29,920 nucleotides of DNA from positions 1-29,920 of the IMG/VR virus record IMGVR_UViG_3300027826_000159. The stretch is one strand, 5' to 3'. Made by a program: the position numbers and the translations under genes. Positions within the stretch are counted from its first letter, which is position 1. Every line of letters starts with the position of its first letter. The DNA is from a virus. The notes beneath the pieces were generated by a model. It was not told the DNA's origin, made no database searches, and was given only the letters and a program-made list of their open reading frames with translations. Positions 19,713 through 27,536 of the stretch are shown here, piece by piece.

Positions 19713-20000
19713 ATGTCGGCTGGACGCCAGATCATTCGCCTCAACGCTGCGCGTGAAGTCGCGGACCAACGCGCCATAGATCGTTTCGGATATTCGTATT
19801 ATGGCGTCCAGGCTCGCTTCGTGCCGCACGACGGAAAACGAAAGTGGGTGCTCAAGGTCTACCACGACGAGCACGAGGACCGGGTGATGGTGCGGTTCAT
19901 CGTGAGGGTGAACGACGATAAGATCCAACTCGAATTCACCGAGCCATTCGAAACTTTTCCGAGTGACGCGATGGTCGCACAGGTGCTGCTGGTCACGTGA
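19713..20000 (+). CDS. Small beta-rich protein, AQ-motif family candidate
   Basis: 95 residues from ATG 19713 (MSAGRQIIRLNAAREVADQR). An alternative ATG at 19671 lies inside the nuclease gene with a weaker ribosome site. Strand-rich body (KRKWVLKVYHDEHEDRVMVR, then FIVRVNDDKIQLEFTEPFE) and C-terminus FPSDAMVAQVLLVT, fitting D-x3-AQ-x-L-L. The gap before it reads TAACCGCGAGG, a degraded form of the boundary repeat. Function unknown. Stop overlaps the next GTG. Confidence 0.65.
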   Translation: MSAGRQIIRLNAAREVADQRAIDRFGYSYYGVQARFVPHDGKRKWVLKVYHDEHEDRVMVRFIVRVNDDKIQLEFTEPFETFPSDAMVAQVLLVT

Positions 20001-20308
20001 CGCCCGAAGGAAAAGTGAAGGCGCGCGTCAAACGCGTCCTTGAAAAATACGATCTCGTCTACAGATTTATGCCAGTGCAATCGGGGTACGGAGCGAAGAC
20101 GCTCGACTTCCTCGTTTGCGTCAACGGAAAATTTCTCGCCATCGAGACGAAAGCTCCGGGCAAACAACTAACGGAGCTCCAGCGCCAGACCGCGCGCGAC
20201 ATCGTCGCGGCCCGCGGCAAGGTTCTCGTTGTCGACGGCGACACCACCCAGCTCGAGCTCTATCTGAAACGAACCACTCATGTCCGTACACGTAAGCCCA
20301 AAACATAA
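19997..20308 (+). CDS. VRR-NUC domain nuclease
   Basis: 103 residues from a GTG coupled to the previous stop (GTGA). The fold is a minimal PD-(D/E)XK enzyme of the VRR-NUC family (PF08774): EGKVKARVKRVLEKY, then SGYGAKTLDFLVCVNGKFLA with D37, IETKAPGKQLTELQ with E50 and K52, and GKVLVVDG. Stand-alone phage VRR-NUC proteins act as structure-specific nucleases, including Holliday-junction type cleavage. Placed between the Cas4-like nuclease and the helicase, it fits a recombination or fork-processing role. Confidence 0.85.
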   Translation: MTPEGKVKARVKRVLEKYDLVYRFMPVQSGYGAKTLDFLVCVNGKFLAIETKAPGKQLTELQRQTARDIVAARGKVLVVDGDTTQLELYLKRTTHVRTRKPKT

Positions 20309-21833
20309 GCTGCTCGGCGTTCCGTTCAGCAACGAGGTGCGCAATCTCTTTCCCGCGGCGAAGTCTATGGAGTTCAACGGGGCGGAGCATCTTCTCCTTC
20401 CGCACGGCCCCACCGAGACGTTCATCCTTCGCAAGCTCGGATACACCGTTCCCGCGCCGATCCTGACACACTACGACTGGGCCGGCGGTAAGCCGTTCGA
20501 AGTCCAGAAGAAAACCTGCGCGCTGCTGTCGCTGAACGAACGCGCCTACGTGCTCAACGACATGGGCACAGGCAAGACGAAGGCGCTTCTCTGGGCGTGG
20601 GATTACCTTCGAAGTAACAACCTCTGCGGCCGCCTGCTGATCTTGGCGCCGCTCTCGACACTACGCTTCACGTGGGAGCGAGAGGTCTTCAACACGATCC
20701 CGCACCGCCGCTGCGCGGTCGTCCACGGCGACCGAAAGCGTCGGCTCGCGCTGCTCAACAACCCGGATGTCGAAATCTTCATCCTCAACCACGACGGGCT
20801 GAAGGTCGTCTTCGATGACATCCTCAAGATGCCCGACCTCGACGTGCTCGGCCTCGACGAGCTCGCGGTCTACCGCAACGGGCAAGCCGACCGCACCAAG
20901 CTAACGCGCAAGCTCGCGCAGAAGATGAAGTGGGTGTGGGGCATGACCGGCGCCCCGATCCCGCATGAGCCGACAGACGCGTGGGCGGAGGCGTCGATCG
21001 TCACGCCCCACACGGTGCCTAAGTATTTCTCGCGCTTCCGCGATGAGCTGATGCAGCGTGTCACCCAGTTCAAATGGGTGCCGAAGCAGGACGCGGTGGA
21101 GCGCGCCTTCGCTGCCCTTCAGCCGGCGGTGCGTTTCTCGCTCGATGACGTCGTGGAGCTGCCGGATTGCGTCGAGCAGTTCGTCGACGTCGACCTCGCG
21201 CCATCTACAGCCAAAATCTACAAGGCGCTTGTCGACGACTGCTACGCCGCGATCCAGTCGCAGGAAATCACCGCGGCCAATGCCGGCGCCGTGATGATGA
21301 AGCTTCTCCAGGTGTCGTCTGGCTGGGTCTACACCAAGGACGGCGGCACGATCTCGCTCGACAACCAGAATCGCATCGACGCAATGCTCGACGCCATCAA
21401 CGCCTCGGGCCGCAAGGTGCTCGTATTCGCCCCGTTCAAGCACGCGCTCGCTGGCATCTCGGAGACGCTCACCAAGAACAATATCGAGCACGCGACCGTC
21501 TCCGGCGACACTCCCCCGAACGATCGGGCGCAGATCTTTAACGCCTTCCAGAACACCAACAAGTACCGGACGATCGCCGCGCATCCGCAATGCCTTGCGC
21601 ACGGCGTCACCCTCACCGCCGCCGACACCATCATCTGGTTCGCGCCGGTGACGTCACTCGAGATTTACGACCAGGCCAACCGCCGCATCCGGCGAATTGG
21701 CCAGCAGCACAAGCAACTCGTGCTGCACCTTCAGAGCACGCCGGTCGAGCGGCGAATCTATTCGCTCTTGCGTGCCCAACAGAAAGTCCAAGAGAAGCTG
21801 CTCGAGCTCTTCGAAGAGGCGAGCCGCGCGTAA
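20280..21833 (+). CDS. Snf2-type SF2 DNA helicase/translocase
   Basis: 517 residues, starting 29 bases inside the VRR-NUC gene. Helicase motifs in order: I, NDMGTGKTKALLWAWDY (K99); Ia, ILAPLSTLRFTWERE; II, LGLDELAVYRN (D193-E194, DELA instead of DEAH); III, WGMTGAPIPHEPTDAW; IV-like, RKVLVFAPFKHAL; V, LAHGVTLTAADTIIWFAP; VI, DQANRRIRRIGQ (465-475). The order and spacing match Swi2/Snf2-like phage helicases. It would move along DNA for recombination or replication restart. Its TAA is part of the repeat at 21830-21848. Confidence 0.9.
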   Translation: MSVHVSPKHKLLGVPFSNEVRNLFPAAKSMEFNGAEHLLLPHGPTETFILRKLGYTVPAPILTHYDWAGGKPFEVQKKTCALLSLNERAYVLNDMGTGKTKALLWAWDYLRSNNLCGRLLILAPLSTLRFTWEREVFNTIPHRRCAVVHGDRKRRLALLNNPDVEIFILNHDGLKVVFDDILKMPDLDVLGLDELAVYRNGQADRTKLTRKLAQKMKWVWGMTGAPIPHEPTDAWAEASIVTPHTVPKYFSRFRDELMQRVTQFKWVPKQDAVERAFAALQPAVRFSLDDVVELPDCVEQFVDVDLAPSTAKIYKALVDDCYAAIQSQEITAANAGAVMMKLLQVSSGWVYTKDGGTISLDNQNRIDAMLDAINASGRKVLVFAPFKHALAGISETLTKNNIEHATVSGDTPPNDRAQIFNAFQNTNKYRTIAAHPQCLAHGVTLTAADTIIWFAPVTSLEIYDQANRRIRRIGQQHKQLVLHLQSTPVERRIYSLLRAQQKVQEKLLELFEEASRA

Positions 21834-21848
21834 CCTACGGAGGTAACC
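21830..21848 (+). repeat. Stop-Shine-Dalgarno-start repeat cassette
   Basis: GTAACC-TACGGA-GGTAACC: the TAA (21831-21833) ends the helicase gene, GGAGG is the ribosome site, and GTG 21849 starts the next gene directly after. This is the cleanest example of one repeat supplying both ends of a gene boundary. Confidence 0.8.
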
Positions 21849-22268
21849 GTGAACGCACCCGTCCAGACGCCGCCGGCGCCCGAGAAAATCGACTTCGCCA
21901 AGCGCGTGCAGCAGTTCGTGAAGCTGCGCGATCTTATCGCGGATAAAGAAGCCGCCGCAAAAGCCGAGCTGAAACCGTACAAGGAGACCCTTGAGCAACT
22001 CAATGCTGTTTTATTGCAGCACCTCAACGAGGTGAACGGCGACAGCATTCAGACGCCGCACGGCACGGTTTATCGCACGGCGAAGAAATCGGCCTCGGTG
22101 GCGGACATGACTGCCTTCTGGACCTACGTCGTCTCGCAAGGCGACTGGGATCTGATCGACAAGAAGGCGAACGTCACCGCCGTCGCTGACCACGTCGAGA
22201 AACACCAGACGCCGCCGCCTGGTGTGAACTATTCGGTGACGCACGTCGTCGGCGTCCGCCGCAAGTAA
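21849..22268 (+). CDS. Unknown phage protein next to replication genes, GTG start
   Basis: 139 residues from the GTG at 21849. N-terminal helical region (FAKRVQQFVKLRDLIADKEA, then AELKPYKETLEQLNAVLLQH) probably dimerises as a coiled coil. A C-terminal domain follows: SIQTPHGTVYRTAKKSASVA, DMTAFWTYVV, WDLIDKKANVTAVADHVE, PPPGVNYSVTHVVGVRRK. I remember this C-terminal pattern from phage proteins beside recombination or ssDNA-binding genes, with no assigned function. It is likely a replication or recombination accessory by context. Confidence 0.7.
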   Translation: MNAPVQTPPAPEKIDFAKRVQQFVKLRDLIADKEAAAKAELKPYKETLEQLNAVLLQHLNEVNGDSIQTPHGTVYRTAKKSASVADMTAFWTYVVSQGDWDLIDKKANVTAVADHVEKHQTPPPGVNYSVTHVVGVRRK

Positions 22269-22296
22269 TTTCGAGCCATCCACAGGAGAAGTGACT

Positions 22297-23232
22297 ATGA
22301 ATGCAATCGTACAGCAGCCCGGTTTCGGAGCCGTCTCTACGCGCTTCGCCAACCGTCCCCCCGAGAACGATCTTGCCGCCGGCGTCCAAACCGGCTTCGG
22401 CATCATCGGGTATCGTGGCAAGGTGTGGAGCACCCGCTACCGCGGCGAAGAGCGCCAGCTCATGCGTGCTGACGGCGACGGGCCGCGCAACTCGATCGAG
22501 ATCGTGATCGTCAAGGCGAGCTCCCACGTTTCCAAGATCTGGTACGAGGCGGGCTACACCGAAGGCGCGTCCGCCGCTCCCGACTGCTTCTCGACCACGG
22601 GCCTCACGCCAGAGCCGGGAGCGGCCAAGAAGCAGAGCCCTTCGTGTGCGAGCTGCCCCAAAAACGCGTGGGGATCGCGCATCACGCCTTCGGGCAAGCA
22701 GGGTAAGGCCTGCCAGGACTCGAAGCGCCTCGCCGTCGTGCCGCTCGACGATATTCGCAACGAGATGTTCAAGGGGCCGATGCTCCTGCGCGTGCCTGCC
22801 GGATCGCTCCAGGATCTCGCGACGTTCGGTCAGCGCTACCAGGCGATGGGGTATCCCTACTACTCGATCGGTGTGCGCATCGCGTTCGACGCGAAAGAGT
22901 CGTATCCGAAGTTCGAGTTCAGCGCGATCAGGCCGCTGACCGACGCCGAAGCCGACCTCATCATTGAAATGCAGAAGTCGCCGGAAGTTGCCCGCATCCT
23001 CGCCGAGGGCTCGGAAATCACCGCTCCAGCAACGGCCAATCCGCCTGCCGGCGCCTTCGAGCAGCCGCCTCAGTCGGCTCCCGCTCCGCAGATCCAGGCG
23101 GGACCCCAGCCTCAGTCGCATGGCTTCGCCCCGCCCACGGCCACCACGGTCGCCGCGCAGCAGCCGGCGACCAACGGCAAGAGCTTCGAGGACAGCCTCG
23201 ACGCCAAGCTGAAGGAGCTGATGCCCGAATAA
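22297..23232 (+). CDS. Candidate single-stranded-DNA-binding protein with zinc motif
   Basis: Start at ATG 22297 with GGAGAAG upstream; 311 residues. The N-terminal ~210 residues hold a beta-rich domain (GFGIIGYRGKVWSTRYRGEE, then IEIVIVKASSHVSKIWYEAG). A cysteine segment SCASCPKNAWGS...GKACQDSKR gives C-x2-C plus a further Cys. Residues ~240-290 are Pro/Gln/Ala-rich and probably disordered, and the C-terminus is acidic (FEDSLDAKLKELMPE). A folded core, disordered linker and acidic tail is the general plan of SSB proteins. No other SSB gene is seen in this replication cluster. Function is inferred from architecture and neighbours. Confidence 0.6.
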   Translation: MNAIVQQPGFGAVSTRFANRPPENDLAAGVQTGFGIIGYRGKVWSTRYRGEERQLMRADGDGPRNSIEIVIVKASSHVSKIWYEAGYTEGASAAPDCFSTTGLTPEPGAAKKQSPSCASCPKNAWGSRITPSGKQGKACQDSKRLAVVPLDDIRNEMFKGPMLLRVPAGSLQDLATFGQRYQAMGYPYYSIGVRIAFDAKESYPKFEFSAIRPLTDAEADLIIEMQKSPEVARILAEGSEITAPATANPPAGAFEQPPQSAPAPQIQAGPQPQSHGFAPPTATTVAAQQPATNGKSFEDSLDAKLKELMPE

Positions 23233-23258
23233 TCACCTCGCGCCCATAAGCGAAGCCA

Positions 23259-26200
23259 ATGTCCACCGAACAAGCAAAAGAATATCTGGCGCGCGTCGTT
23301 CCTTGGCCCCAAGAAGGGGAAGCTCCTACCTTCGTGAATATCCATTGGACCTTTGTGCCCCCAGATCTCGAGCCGGGGCGCAAGGCGCCGTGGACGGGGC
23401 GCGCATGTCGATCGCTCAACGAAGCCGTGCGGGCGATCGAGTATGCGCTAAAAAATTCCACTACGCGCGACATCTATGCGTGCATGAGCTCGCAGCGGAC
23501 GGCGACGGAAAAGACCGCCGCCCGCAGCGGCGGCAAGTATTTCACGCCCGTACGCTCGCAGGCGAACGCCGCCTACCTCAAGTCGTTGTTCATCGACATC
23601 GACTTCAAGGGTGGCGATCACGGCTACGACACGCCCGACGAGGCCGTTACCTCGCTGGGTAACTTCCTCGCCAAATCCAACATGCCGAAGCCGAGCCTGA
23701 TCGTTTCGTCGGGCGGTGGGATGCACGTCTACTGGACGCTTGCGCGCGCACTCACGCCGCCCGAGTGGAACCCGCTCGCTTTCGCCCTCGCCGAAGCCAC
23801 GAAGCAGCTCGGCCTGAAATGCGACACGCAATGCACAATCGACGCGGCGCGCGTTTTGCGCGTGCCCGACACTTTCAACCGGAAGACCGAGCCGCCGCGT
23901 CCCGTTCGCCTCACCGGAGGCCGGACCGATTTCGATTACGCAGTCGATCGGATCTGGGCGGCGCTCGAGCCGTACCGCGTCGCCGCACCAATCACCAAAG
24001 ACATCGACCCCTCGCTTTTCCCGTCTCGGCCCCCGATCACGGGCGACAGTGCGCTCGCGATGGGAGTCGATATGGGAAGGGCCGCGCCGATCAAGCTCGA
24101 TGAGCTCAAGTCTGAGTGTGGGTTCATTCGCGATGCTCTCGATACTGGCGGCGCGGCTTTCACCAATCCGCTGTGGAACCTGACGACGCTGATCGCGACG
24201 TTCACGGACAATCCGCGCGCGGACGCGCACCGGATGGCGAACAAGCATCCGGGCTACACCCAGGAGAGCACTGATGAGCTATTCGACAGGAAAGAACGCG
24301 AGAAAGAAGCCAAAGGCCTCGGCTGGCCGGCGTGCCGCACGATCAGTGGCAGCGGTTGCAAGCTCTGCCAGAGCTGCGTCCACTTCGCCGCTGGGAAATC
24401 GCCACTACATTTCACGCCCAGGAACTCTCCCACTCCTAACGCTGGTGGTGGGAATCTACCTGGGAATGTCGCTGGTGTTGGTAACGGCCAAGCTGGCGGG
24501 GCTCCATCTGGAACCCAATTCGGTGGTCCACCTCAGCCCGCCGTTTCCCAGTCCGACCTACCGACTGGTTATGTCCGACGCGCCGACGGCGTCGTTCTCA
24601 AAATCACCACGCGTGAAGACGGTCAGCAAGACTTCATCCCGATCTGCAAGTATCCGATGCAGGACCCCTGGCTACAAGTTAGTCCGTGGGCACTGCACTT
24701 CACAACCATTCTGGATAGTGGGAGGCAGAAAAAAATCACCCTCCCTTTTACCGACGTAAGCGACGACGCGGGAATGCGCTCGACGCTATGGGCGCAGGGT
24801 GTTCCGCTCCGCAAGGGCGAGACCAGCATGACGGTGGAATTCGTGGTTAGCTGGATCGAGAAGCTTCAGAAGACGAAGGGGATGACCGTCTCCTCCGTGC
24901 CGTTCGGGTGGAACACCGCCTTCGGCAAGATCGACGGTTTCTGTTTCGGTGGCCACGTCTGGTCGCCGAACGGCGAGCGCCAAGCCGCCAGCCCCGACTT
25001 CGTTATCGCGCAGCAGTACGAGCCGACCGGCGCCATCGAGCCGTGGATCACGGCGGCAAAGATGGTCACGCAACAGAAGCGGCCGGCGCTAGACGCGGTG
25101 ATTGCCGCCTCTTTCGGCGCGCCGCTCGTGCGCTTTACCGGCCAGACGGGGCTCCTCATGAGCCTCTACTCGATCGAGTCCGGCATCGGAAAATCGACTG
25201 CGCTCAAGATCGCGCAGGCGGTGTGGGGCGATCCCATTAAAGCCATGCAGGGGCTTTCAGATACGCAGAACTCCGTCGTCAACAAGATCGGCGAGATCCG
25301 CTCGCTGCCCCTCTTTTGGGACGAGCTGAAAACTGAAGACGATACGAAGAAGTTCGTCAATCTCGCGTTCCAGCTTTCCCTAGGAAAAGAAAAGTCGCGG
25401 TTAACGCAGTCGTCCCAGCAGCGGAACCCGGGGACGTGGCAAACGATTCTAGTTTCGGCGTCGAATGAAAGTCTTCTCGACTTCGTGTTGACGAGGACAA
25501 AAATGACGACGGCTGGTTTGTATCGCGTCTTCGAATACGAAGTACCACCAGCGATTGGTGCTCAGGTTGCGCTCGCTGATGCACAAAGTCTGCTTGGTGC
25601 ACTGCACGATAACTACGGCATCGTCGGACTTGAGTTCGCGAAGTTTTTGGGAGCGCACCACGCGCGCCTTAACTCTGAAGTCAATTCCTACTTCAAAAAT
25701 CTGGAGACCGAACTCAGGATACAGCCCGACGAAAGATTTTGGGCGGCGTTGATCACCTGCGTCTGTTTGGGAGCGAAATACTCAAACGAGCTGAAGTTCA
25801 CGGAGATCGACGAAGAGGGGCTGAAGCAATTCATGATCACTACGCTTGCCGGAATGCGGAGCGAGCGCGCCAGCCAACCGGTGGACATGAAGGACACGAT
25901 GAACGTGTCCAACATTCTCGCGCAATTTCTGAATGAGATGCGCGCCCGCCACACGCTTTACACCAACCGCATCCACACCTCGAAGGGCAAGCCATCCGGC
26001 ATCGTGGTGAAGCGTGATGCCTCTCGGCTAGAGAGCGTGTACGTGCACGTCGGCCTCGATCAGAAGCTGATGCGGATCAGCTCCACGAAGCTGTCTAACT
26101 GGTTGGGCGACAACAACTATTCCCGCCATATCTTCAATCGCGCGCTCGAGCGCGAGTTCAAAGCGAAGACCGTGCGCGGGTTCATTGGCTCGGGAACGCA

Positions 26201-26279
26201 GTACGCGGTCGCGTCTGAATATCTCGTGGAAATCGACCTGAATAATTCGCCGCACGCCAACTTCATCGACGAAGCCTAA
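23259..26279 (+). CDS. Primase-helicase: AEP-like primase domain fused to DUF927/P-loop helicase
   Basis: 1006 residues. The N-terminal domain shows an archaeo-eukaryotic-primase pattern: SLFIDIDFKGGDHG (D113, D115), SSGGGMHVYWTL (H156) and IDAARVLRVPDTFNRK. A cysteine cluster near 365 (CRTISGSGCKLCQSC) may bind zinc. After a Gly/Pro-rich linker (~390-425), the C-terminal part matches DUF927-type helicases: FGWNTAFGKIDGFCFGGHVW, Walker A SIESGIGKSTALKIA (K645), Walker B LPLFWDELK (D688-E689) and ILVSASNESLLD. It would prime and unwind the phage chromosome for the PolA at 16138. It contains GTTACC-N6-GGTAAC (23646) and GCGCACTCAC (23746) in the primase domain. Confidence 0.9.
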   Translation: MSTEQAKEYLARVVPWPQEGEAPTFVNIHWTFVPPDLEPGRKAPWTGRACRSLNEAVRAIEYALKNSTTRDIYACMSSQRTATEKTAARSGGKYFTPVRSQANAAYLKSLFIDIDFKGGDHGYDTPDEAVTSLGNFLAKSNMPKPSLIVSSGGGMHVYWTLARALTPPEWNPLAFALAEATKQLGLKCDTQCTIDAARVLRVPDTFNRKTEPPRPVRLTGGRTDFDYAVDRIWAALEPYRVAAPITKDIDPSLFPSRPPITGDSALAMGVDMGRAAPIKLDELKSECGFIRDALDTGGAAFTNPLWNLTTLIATFTDNPRADAHRMANKHPGYTQESTDELFDRKEREKEAKGLGWPACRTISGSGCKLCQSCVHFAAGKSPLHFTPRNSPTPNAGGGNLPGNVAGVGNGQAGGAPSGTQFGGPPQPAVSQSDLPTGYVRRADGVVLKITTREDGQQDFIPICKYPMQDPWLQVSPWALHFTTILDSGRQKKITLPFTDVSDDAGMRSTLWAQGVPLRKGETSMTVEFVVSWIEKLQKTKGMTVSSVPFGWNTAFGKIDGFCFGGHVWSPNGERQAASPDFVIAQQYEPTGAIEPWITAAKMVTQQKRPALDAVIAASFGAPLVRFTGQTGLLMSLYSIESGIGKSTALKIAQAVWGDPIKAMQGLSDTQNSVVNKIGEIRSLPLFWDELKTEDDTKKFVNLAFQLSLGKEKSRLTQSSQQRNPGTWQTILVSASNESLLDFVLTRTKMTTAGLYRVFEYEVPPAIGAQVALADAQSLLGALHDNYGIVGLEFAKFLGAHHARLNSEVNSYFKNLETELRIQPDERFWAALITCVCLGAKYSNELKFTEIDEEGLKQFMITTLAGMRSERASQPVDMKDTMNVSNILAQFLNEMRARHTLYTNRIHTSKGKPSGIVVKRDASRLESVYVHVGLDQKLMRISSTKLSNWLGDNNYSRHIFNRALEREFKAKTVRGFIGSGTQYAVASEYLVEIDLNNSPHANFIDEA
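23646..23663. repeat. Perfect GTTACC-N6-GGTAAC palindrome inside the primase domain
   Basis: Perfect 6-bp arms with spacer TCGCTG, identical to the spacer at 7989-8006. It is fully inside coding sequence (around residues 130-135, in VTSLGNF), with a GCGCACTCAC copy 83 bases downstream. Confidence 0.7.
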
Positions 26280-26299
26280 CCACCATTGGGCACCCACAG

Positions 26300-26758
26300 A
26301 TGAACTCAGAAGAACGAAATCAACTGGACGCACTGATCGAGAAGCTGAACAACGCGGCGGCCGTCGGCGACGCGCTCGCTGCCGAGTCGGCCTCGGCGAT
26401 CGTCGATCTCATTGCGCGCGTTCGTCCGGATGATCTTGTGTCCGTGAACCTGTTCACCAACCTCGCCACGCGCGGCCTGAAGACCGTGAAGCTCAGCCCG
26501 TCGGAGGCGTCGCTTCTCTACCGGATGACACAATCGCATCCGAAGTCCGTCACGCTCGATGAGCTCTACGTCGCGGTCTACGGACGCACGCTTAAGCGCA
26601 ACAAGAACACCGTGCGCGTCCTGCTGAAGGGCCTGCGCAGCCGCGCGGCCGAGCTGCACATAACGATCACCAACACGTTCGGGACGGGATACCGGCTCGA
26701 GCTCCATCCCCTCCCCCCTCACGAGAGTGTTCCAAATGACAATCCACAAGACGCGTAA
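26300..26758 (+). CDS. Second orphan OmpR/PhoB-type winged-helix protein
   Basis: 152 residues; ATG directly follows CACCCACAG. The N-terminal ~70 residues are helical (ERNQLDALIEKLNNAAAVGD). The effector domain follows: VKLSPSEASLLYRMTQSHPK, TLDELYVAVYG, recognition helix KNTVRVLLKGLRSRAAEL, wing ITITNTFGTGYRLEL. This is the typical LSPxE...LR...G-x-GYRL signature without a receiver domain. It shares this form with the protein at 18178, although the sequences are far apart. Likely a phage transcription regulator, as part of the decision or late switch. Confidence 0.8.
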   Translation: MNSEERNQLDALIEKLNNAAAVGDALAAESASAIVDLIARVRPDDLVSVNLFTNLATRGLKTVKLSPSEASLLYRMTQSHPKSVTLDELYVAVYGRTLKRNKNTVRVLLKGLRSRAAELHITITNTFGTGYRLELHPLPPHESVPNDNPQDA

Positions 26759-27284
26759 AGGCAATTGGATGCAGACCTACTCGGGCCGGAAGTTCTGGCC
26801 GGTGGATCCGCGCGCGGACGAGCTTGACATCAACGACATCGCGCACGCGCTTGCGAAGATGTGCCGCTACGGCGGTCACTGCACGCGCTTCTACTCGGTG
26901 GCCGAGCACTGCGTCCTGGTGGCGCGCCATGCGCCACGCGAGCTTGCGCTCACCGCGCTCCTGCACGATGCGAGCGAAGCGTACCTCGTCGACATCCCGC
27001 GCCCGATCAAAGCGAATCTCAGCAACTACGCCGAGATCGAGCACGAGATCATGCTCACCGTCGCCAAACGCTACGGGATCCAGTGGCCGGTGCCCGACGA
27101 GGTGAAGCGACTCGACAACGCGATCCTCGCCGACGAGCGCGCGCAGAACATGGCAACGATGGACGTACCCCCCCGCGACTGGGGCAGTGACGAGCCGCCG
27201 CTGCACGTGAAGCTGTGCTTCTGGTCGCCGGAGACCGCGGCCACCGAGTTCCTGTCGTCGTTCTACCAGTACGGAGGGAAATAA
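26736..27284 (+). CDS. HD-domain phosphohydrolase, YfbR-like 5'-deoxynucleotidase
   Basis: Start at ATG 26736 with GAGAG upstream; 182 residues. MQTYSGRKFWPVDPRADELD is followed by INDIAHALAKMCRYGGHCTR and FYSVAEHCVLVAR (H58). ALLHDASEAYLVDIPRPIK gives the HD pair H77-D78 and E81, and a later Asp in VKRLDNAILADERA completes the metal site. This matches HD proteins related to YfbR that dephosphorylate dNMPs. With the dNMP kinase at 10744 it would adjust the nucleotide pool during replication. It overlaps the regulator gene by 23 bases. Confidence 0.85.
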   Translation: MTIHKTRKGNWMQTYSGRKFWPVDPRADELDINDIAHALAKMCRYGGHCTRFYSVAEHCVLVARHAPRELALTALLHDASEAYLVDIPRPIKANLSNYAEIEHEIMLTVAKRYGIQWPVPDEVKRLDNAILADERAQNMATMDVPPRDWGSDEPPLHVKLCFWSPETAATEFLSSFYQYGGK

Positions 27285-27499
27285 TGGCCCGTGTTTGCGC
27301 ATGGGCGAAGATGGAAACATTTGATGACGGCGGCAACCTGGCCGCTCCAGACATACGTCTGAGTGCTCGCCTCTGCATAAACAATAGACCGCAGGTCTTC
27401 TGCATCTCGCTTCCCGCGTGGTGGGTCGGGGTTCATCGCTCCATCATCATATCGCGCGCCGATATTGAGCGGGTGCTCGCGGAAAATCCGCGGAAATAA
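27284..27499 (+). CDS. Small protein of unknown function
   Basis: 71 residues; the ATG overlaps the HD gene stop (TAATG) with GGAGGG upstream. It starts MARVCAWAKMETFDDGGNLA, has a strand-rich middle (RLSARLCINNRPQVFCISLP) and a C-terminal helix SRADIERVLAENPRK. Its size and fold outline recall the small proteins at 6223-8340, but the AQ motif is absent. No family recognised. Confidence 0.65.
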   Translation: MARVCAWAKMETFDDGGNLAAPDIRLSARLCINNRPQVFCISLPAWWVGVHRSIIISRADIERVLAENPRK

Positions 27500-27536
27500 T
27501 GGTCACCAAAACCGAAGAACTACATGGAGGTAAGTG

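Noticed and set aside
22174-23121. 315-codon minus-strand open frame rich in Arg and Leu
   Set aside because: Antisense shadow of the candidate ssDNA-binding gene.
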